Assembly (NCBI GenBank): GCA_017520935.1
Contig: JAFXEF010000044.1
Coordinates: forward strand, 1-47,856
Direction: 5' to 3'
DNA length: 47,856 bases
From: Bacteroidaceae bacterium
GTDB lineage: Bacteria > Bacteroidota > Bacteroidia > Bacteroidales > Bacteroidaceae
In this document: positions 44,119 to 47,856 of the stretch, in pieces
How the letters are laid out: every line of letters starts with the position of its first letter
Position numbering within the stretch: the stretch's first letter is position 1
Notes under the pieces: model-generated
Seen by the model: only the letters and a program-made list of their open reading frames with translations
Database searches by the model: none
What the model was told of the DNA's origin: nothing
Made by a program: the position numbers and the translations under genes

Positions 44119-44928
44119 ATGAAATCAGTTCTTGACAATCGCCCCGCATTGGCAACGGAAGTCTACAAGGTAGCCGAAATAGCAGGTTACTTATGGGAGA
44201 AGGGATGGGCCGAACGCAATGGCGGCAACATTACAGTAAACATTACCGAACACATTGATGATGAAATCAAGGCACTACCCGCCATTAGTGAGATTAAGTC
44301 TATAGGTGTCACCTTACCACACCTGAAAGGATGCTATTTCTACTGCAAGGGAACAAACAAACGTATGCGCGACTTGGCTCGATGGCCTATGCAGAATGGT
44401 TCTATCATCCGTATTCTCGATGACTGCGCCAGCTATGTCATCATCGCTGACGAGCCCGTAATGCCCACTTCAGAGCTACCCTCACATCTAAGCGTACACA
44501 ATTGGTTCATTGAGACCGGCAAGCCCTACAAGGCTTCCGTGCACACTCACCCCATCGAATTAGTTGCAATGACACACTGCAAGAGATTCTTAGAGAAAGA
44601 TGTTGCCACCAACCTGCTATGGAGCATGATTCCCGAAACTAAAGCATTTTGTCCTCGTGGACTTGGTATCATCCCCTACACCTTGCCTGGTTCAAATGAA
44701 TTAGCCGAAGCAACTATTCGTGAACTGGACGACTACGATGTTGTCATGTGGGAAAAACACGGTGTTTTTGCCGTAGACACTGACGTAATGGCTGCATTTG
44801 ACCAAATAGATGTGCTCAACAAGTCTGCACTCATTTATATTGCCTCTAAGAACATGGGGTTCGAGCCCGATGGTATGAGTCAGGAGCAGATGCGCGAGAT
44901 GTCAAAAGCATTCAATCTCCCCAAATAA
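44119..44928 (+). CDS. rhaD: Rhamnulose-1-phosphate aldolase
   Basis: A 269-residue class II (zinc) aldolase that splits L-rhamnulose-1-phosphate into DHAP and L-lactaldehyde. The N-terminal WEKGWAERNGGNITVNITEH is the RhaD signature. Zinc ligands are in VHTHPIELVAMTH and the later EKHGVFAVDTDV, and the length matches E. coli RhaD (274). The ATG at 44119 is chosen because the second promoter lies at 44075-44082. No other rhamnose genes (kinase, isomerase, transporter) are beside it, which is unusual since they normally cluster. A terminator follows. Confidence 0.9.
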   Translation: MKSVLDNRPALATEVYKVAEIAGYLWEKGWAERNGGNITVNITEHIDDEIKALPAISEIKSIGVTLPHLKGCYFYCKGTNKRMRDLARWPMQNGSIIRILDDCASYVIIADEPVMPTSELPSHLSVHNWFIETGKPYKASVHTHPIELVAMTHCKRFLEKDVATNLLWSMIPETKAFCPRGLGIIPYTLPGSNELAEATIRELDDYDVVMWEKHGVFAVDTDVMAAFDQIDVLNKSALIYIASKNMGFEPDGMSQEQMREMSKAFNLPK

Positions 44929-44970
44929 TATCTCCACCAATAACAGAATTAGACAAAATAACCAATAAGA

Positions 44971-44999
44971 ATGGGACACTTGAGGTGTCCCATTTTTTA
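44971..44999 (+). terminator. Rho-independent terminator after rhaD
   Basis: A 9-bp perfect stem ATGGGACAC with loop TTGAG, then TTTTTTAT, 42 bases after the stop. Confidence 0.92.
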
Positions 45000-45000
45000 T

Positions 45001-45127
45001 CAATAACTATAATTGTTGACAAGCAAGACAACAAAGACACGAATTGTCAATTACTGGCCAGCCAACATATCGTTCATTTACACAAACCTTGTCCTTTGGC
45101 CACCTTTTCCTTTGATCATTGCCAATA
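45001..45127 (-). other. Left flank of the IS66 insertion, possible short gene tail
   Basis: Once the IS and one TSD copy are removed, a minus-strand frame runs from the right flank through GNDQRKRWPKDKVCVNERYV and ends CLCCLACQQL at 45007. It is Cys-rich but no start codon is found before the rRNA terminator. Whether a gene was interrupted is undecided. Confidence 0.25.
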
Positions 45128-45174
45128 TATGCTCTGTAAGCATCCGATAAAGTACAGGTCTTAGCATTTTTAGT

Positions 45175-45219
45175 AACAACAGCAGCGATTACCATTATAT
45201 AGTAATCGCTGCTGTTGTT
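45175..45219. terminator. 18-bp perfect hairpin at the tnpC end of the IS66 element
   Basis: AACAACAGCAGCGATTAC (45175-45192) pairs perfectly with 45202-45219; the loop is 9 bases. It lies between the tnpC stop and the inverted repeat. T-rich sequence follows on the plus strand, so it would stop transcripts entering from the rhaD side; it may also end the tnp mRNA. Confidence 0.65.
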
Positions 45220-45246
45220 TTTGTTGCACCTATAATTATAATATTG

Positions 45247-46830
45247 CTATCTGTCCGTATTCATATGTTGTAGTTTCCAGTTATGAGGTAGTAGCTCTAC
45301 CAATTCTTGATGAATGGCCTTCTGCATATAGGGCATCCTCGCTATGATATCGTTCAAATACTTGCGCGGATTCACATTATGGTTCCTACAAGTGGATAAT
45401 AGTGATATGATGACACACATGTTTCCAGCTGCTTCATGGTTGCCACAGAAGAGATAGTTCTTTCTCCCCAGCGTGATGGGACGGATTTCGTTTTCTGCAA
45501 GGTTGTTGTCTATCCTGATTCTTCCATCCTCAAGGTAGCGCATCATGTTGTTCCATCTGACATATGCATATCCTGCCGCCTTGCCAACCAGAGTGCTGGA
45601 GCCGTACTTCACTTCCATCTGCTCGAGCCACCCCTGCAGTTCCTCCATAACAGGTCTTGCCTTAAGCCGGCGTATCTCCTTGCGCTCCTCTGCAGTCACA
45701 TCCCTCTCGTCGCATTCCCTCTCTATCTGATAGAGTTGCCCGATTTTGGACAGGGCATACCCGGCATTCGTCCTGTCCTGCTCCATAGCATACTCGAACT
45801 TACGTCTGATATGGGCCATGCAGTTAACCAAGGACACGTCCGTACTGGTCTTGAAGGCACTCTCATAGCCCGCAAAACCGTCACATTGCAGATAACCCTT
45901 GAACCTATATTCCCAGACAAGCGAGTCAATCACGCCTCCGGCCCTTGAGCCGTTGTCATAATGGAAGAATACCAGCCTCTCCATTACATCCCTCACCATC
46001 CAGAGATATTCCTTCGAGGTCTTATGCTTCTCCTTGTCCACTACGGGAGTGGTAGTCTCGTCTACCTGACAGTAGTCCGATCTGAACACCTCTTTCTTTA
46101 ATGCTCCGTATAGCGGCTTCAAGAGAACCATCACCTGCTTGTACCATCCGTTCACCGTACTTTCTGTAAGTCCCTTGATGCCAAGATGCTCAAACTGCCT
46201 TATCTGACGGTAGAAGGGAGTGTGGTACTCGTACTTCTGCAGGAGTATCTCTGTCAGAAGGCTGGCTCCCGCCACTCCCTTGTATATGGGAAGCACGGGC
46301 ATGTGAGCGATTTTGATGCCCTCGCCTTTCTCTACAGGTTCCGTTGGGTCGATGAGTCCGTACTTGAAGCGTACATACTGATGACGGTACAGTTTACCAG
46401 GCTCAAATTCCACCACTTCGGTAATCTCTTCGCCTATCTTCCTGTAGCGGGTCAGGTCTATTCCTTCCACATCTATTTCATCGCGCTTGAGGACAGGGAG
46501 GTTCTCGAGCATGGTACGGTTCTTGCGTGCCAGCCTCTTGTCTGTCTTGATTTCTTTGGTGGTTGTCTCTTCTGATTCTTGCTCCTGAGACTCTGCTTGC
46601 GCTTCAACAGTCATGTCGGCAAACAGATTCATCTGTAGCGGGTCCTGCAGCTTTTCCGATTTACGGCCAAAGAGCTGACGGTTCAGGTATGCCACCTGGG
46701 CCGACAGCTCCTTGATCCTAAGTTCAAGGGATGCGATGGTCTTGGACTGTGATTCATTGGTCTTGGACAAAGATACAATAGTAGCATTCAGCGACTGAAT
46801 TGTGCCAATAAATATATCTTTCTCTTCCAT
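45247..46830 (-). CDS. tnpC: IS66 transposase TnpC (DDE)
   Basis: A 527-residue transposase. The N-terminal leucine-zipper-like coiled coil (SLNATIVSLSKTNESQSKTI...) leads into VAYLNRQLFGRKSEKLQDP, the IS66 N-terminal motif. A zinc-finger-like linker follows, then the DDE catalytic domain with DYCQVDETTTPVVDKEK (first Asp), GYLQCDGFAGYESAF (second Asp) and NNLAENEIRPITLGRKNYLFCGN (Glu region). The IS66 C-terminal domain ends the protein (CRNHNVNPRKYLNDIIARMPY). It is full length and cuts and joins the element ends with TnpA and TnpB as helpers. Confidence 0.96.
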   Translation of the reverse strand: MEEKDIFIGTIQSLNATIVSLSKTNESQSKTIASLELRIKELSAQVAYLNRQLFGRKSEKLQDPLQMNLFADMTVEAQAESQEQESEETTTKEIKTDKRLARKNRTMLENLPVLKRDEIDVEGIDLTRYRKIGEEITEVVEFEPGKLYRHQYVRFKYGLIDPTEPVEKGEGIKIAHMPVLPIYKGVAGASLLTEILLQKYEYHTPFYRQIRQFEHLGIKGLTESTVNGWYKQVMVLLKPLYGALKKEVFRSDYCQVDETTTPVVDKEKHKTSKEYLWMVRDVMERLVFFHYDNGSRAGGVIDSLVWEYRFKGYLQCDGFAGYESAFKTSTDVSLVNCMAHIRRKFEYAMEQDRTNAGYALSKIGQLYQIERECDERDVTAEERKEIRRLKARPVMEELQGWLEQMEVKYGSSTLVGKAAGYAYVRWNNMMRYLEDGRIRIDNNLAENEIRPITLGRKNYLFCGNHEAAGNMCVIISLLSTCRNHNVNPRKYLNDIIARMPYMQKAIHQELVELLPHNWKLQHMNTDR

Positions 46831-46926
46831 TTCCGCATCTTTTATTATACTACAAAGGTACGAAAATCGCGGATATCAGCAAGTAAAACAAGGACAAATA
46901 ATTGGAAAACAGATGCTTGTCCCCAA

Positions 46927-47295
46927 TCAGACGACATATTCCTTCCGCTCTGCCCTCAGCCGTCTGAGTCGTTGCTCGGGATCCTCCCTTATCCCTTCGA
47001 CCATTACCACAAGGTCTCTCCATTCCATATAGTAGGTACGTGACTTGGAATCATAGTCTGGCAATCGGAATCGTCCAGCCTCCAGCCGCTTGACATACAT
47101 TACCATACCGCCGTCTTCTGCATGCAGCAGCTTCATGAGTTTCCTGCTACTGCCTATAAAGATGAAAACGTCTCCGTTCTTCACGTCGCACCCCATCTGC
47201 TGATGGACTACACCTATCAGGGAATTGATTCCTTTGCGCATGTCTGTCGTGGAAGGACACAGATAATAGCGCATGGTGTCGTTAAGGCAGAACAT
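46927..47295 (-). CDS. tnpB: IS66 accessory protein TnpB
   Basis: A 122-residue protein of the IS66 Orf2 family: YYLCPSTTDMRKGINSLIGVV, GDVFIFIGSSRKLMKLLHAEDGGMVMYVKRLEAGRF. It is required with TnpA for efficient IS66 transposition; its exact role is not known. The 5' end overlaps tnpA by 14 bp, which suggests translational coupling, and about 96 bp separate it from tnpC. (This is the IS66 TnpB, not the RNA-guided nuclease of IS200/IS605 that shares the name.). Confidence 0.95.
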   Translation of the reverse strand: MFCLNDTMRYYLCPSTTDMRKGINSLIGVVHQQMGCDVKNGDVFIFIGSSRKLMKLLHAEDGGMVMYVKRLEAGRFRLPDYDSKSRTYYMEWRDLVVMVEGIREDPEQRLRRLRAERKEYVV

Positions 47296-47614
47296 GACTC
47301 ACAAGGCTTTGCTTCAGGACTTCCATCAACATCTCCTCCGTGCCTGTCCCGAAGTGAGCCTTCAGGCCGTTGGGGAACAACAGGGTTGCACCGGATGGGA
47401 GTTCCCCGGTAAAGGAGGGAACCGAAGGAAGATGCTCCTTGGACTCAGTAAACATGATGGGAGCAAGTTCATGGGGAGCATCATTGGACTTGCATTTCTT
47501 GTTCCAATAGTTGTACTTGGAGTAGCAGATACCTGCATCCTTCAGGAACTCCTTCAAACTTTGGCCACTTTGCTGGTGTTGCTGTTGTAACAATACGAAT
47601 TCTTCTTTATTCAT
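47282..47614 (-). CDS. tnpA: IS66 accessory protein TnpA
   Basis: A 110-residue protein, the first gene of the IS66 element. The N-terminal 50 residues (EEFVLLQQQHQQSGQSLKEFLKDAGICYSKYNYWNKK) form a helix-turn-helix-like unit as in IS66 Orf1 proteins. The C-terminal part (GATLLFPNGLKAHFG) is the small beta segment seen in that family. A -7 box lies upstream at 47650-47657. Confidence 0.9.
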   Translation of the reverse strand: MNKEEFVLLQQQHQQSGQSLKEFLKDAGICYSKYNYWNKKCKSNDAPHELAPIMFTESKEHLPSVPSFTGELPSGATLLFPNGLKAHFGTGTEEMLMEVLKQSLVSHVLP

Positions 47615-47649
47615 AATAAACAGTTGTAGTTGTGTGCACTATTGCGAGG

Positions 47650-47681
47650 CAAAAGTATAACACAACTACAACAGCTACAAG
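47650..47681 (-). promoter_or_regulatory. Promoter of the IS66 tnp operon
   Basis: On the minus strand TACTTTTG (47657-47650), with CTTG 20 bp upstream (47681-47678), inside the element near its right end. Confidence 0.65.
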
Positions 47682-47751
47682 ATGTACCTTATAGGATGCT
47701 TACTATGCTCTTTCTGTCTGTCCGTCTCCAGTTTCCTTTTCGTCCCTGCAT

Positions 47752-47796
47752 AACGAAAGAGAGAGAGGAGCCTCCATCCCTGACTGCTCCTCTCTC
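47752..47796 (-). terminator. Terminator of the rRNA operon
   Basis: On the minus strand GAGAGGAGC and its complement form an 11-bp perfect stem (47786-47796 with 47761-47771), followed by TCTTTCG. It starts a few bases after the 5S 3' end. Confidence 0.85.
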
Positions 47797-47802
47797 CTGA
47801 AA

Positions 47803-47856
47803 ACGGCGGCTACCTACTCTCCCACTTGCGCAGTACCATCGGCGCGGTCGGGCTTA
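47803..47856 (-). rRNA. rrf: 5S ribosomal RNA, 3' part
   Basis: The minus strand contains the conserved 3' half of 5S rRNA: TAAGCCCG at the window edge, CCGATGGTACTGCG, then GTGGGAGAGTAGGTAGC and the closing stem GCCGCCG. The 5' half is beyond the window. This marks the end of an rRNA operon transcribed leftward. Confidence 0.92.

Larger units (their letters stand above)
45136..47703 (-). mobile_element. Complete IS66-family insertion sequence with 8-bp target duplication
   Basis: A 2568-bp element. The ends are inverted repeats starting GTAAGCATCC (45136-45156 and 47703-47683 read inward, 19 of 21 matching). TATGCTCT flanks both ends (45128-45135 and 47704-47711), the 8-bp duplication expected for IS66. 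It holds tnpA, tnpB and tnpC in the usual order on the minus strand, all intact, so it may be active. It landed between rhaD and an rRNA operon end, about 40 bp past the rRNA terminator. Confidence 0.96.

Noticed and set aside
45007..45195. 62-codon minus-strand ORF with a Cys-rich end
   Set aside because: It crosses the left end of the IS66 element: its first third is IS terminal DNA, so it is a chimera made by the insertion. Only the flank is noted as a possible gene tail.
47282..47295. RNA-guided TnpB/IscB system
   Set aside because: The tnpB here is the IS66 accessory gene; there is no RuvC-like nuclease and no omega-RNA-like end.

Overview
The window looks like chromosomal DNA of a Bacteroidales bacterium, Prevotella/Paraprevotella/Bacteroides-like; the genus is not fixed by the sequence. 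The reasons are: Bacteroidetes promoters (-33 TTTG, about 20 bp, -7 TAnnTTTG) in front of many genes; a BspA-type leucine-rich-repeat protein; a type IX secretion C-terminal domain; an Mfa/Fim-type fimbrial cluster; a DUF3987 / HU / smalltalk module; and a DUF4954 gene. Ribosome-binding sites are mostly absent.

Layout. 1-2.6 kb: a truncated BspA-like surface protein, a small acidic protein, a structured RNA gene with its own promoter (possibly 6S-like), and a four-helix-bundle suffix protein. 2.7-6.97 kb: a replication- or mobile-type module of two coupled small genes, a BT4734-like/DUF3987 primase-helicase-like protein, an HU-family protein fused to an InlB-type repeat, and a smalltalk protein, closed by a strong terminator. 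This module is invaded by GC-rich REP-like palindromes, several inside reading frames. 7.1-20.2 kb: housekeeping and secreted proteins: Xaa-Pro aminopeptidase, a putative outer-membrane protein, a large BNR/LamG type IX-secreted protein, prephenate dehydratase, an MscS-type channel, DnaK, RecA and glucosamine-6-phosphate deaminase.

20.3-27.4 kb: DUF4954, then a sialic-acid operon (N-acetylneuraminate lyase, a kelch mutarotase fused to a sodium/solute symporter, an AGE-family epimerase). Its promoter lies inside a perfect 36-bp palindrome, very probably an operator. The operon takes up Neu5Ac, cleaves it to ManNAc and pyruvate, and epimerises ManNAc to GlcNAc; NagB, a few kb upstream, acts at the end of the route. 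The amino-sugar kinase and deacetylase are not in the window. 27.4-28.3 kb is a 955-bp gene-poor stretch of repeats with a GLUG-motif gene remnant.

28.3-34.1 kb, all minus strand: CoaBC, a 3'-5' exonuclease, a LolD-like ATPase, a TcdA-like ThiF-fold enzyme and a cation:proton antiporter. 34.4-43.8 kb: a fimbrial operon of visibly lower GC (DUF3575/OmpA-like protein, DUF5119 anchor-like lipoprotein, major fimbrillin, a second fimbrillin-like lipoprotein, a minor subunit with an inserted beta-trefoil-like domain, and a DUF4906 tip-like protein). A homopolymeric G tract lies upstream. 44.1-44.9 kb: rhamnulose-1-phosphate aldolase. 45.1-47.7 kb: a complete IS66-family element with matched ends and an 8-bp target duplication, inserted just beyond the terminator of an rRNA operon whose 5S 3' end closes the window.

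The most unusual theme is repeat biology. Short tandem arrays with a strict 7-bp period but different unit sequences lie in several gene spacers, there is a 9-bp CTAGA array, and REP-like palindromes have become in-frame protein linkers.
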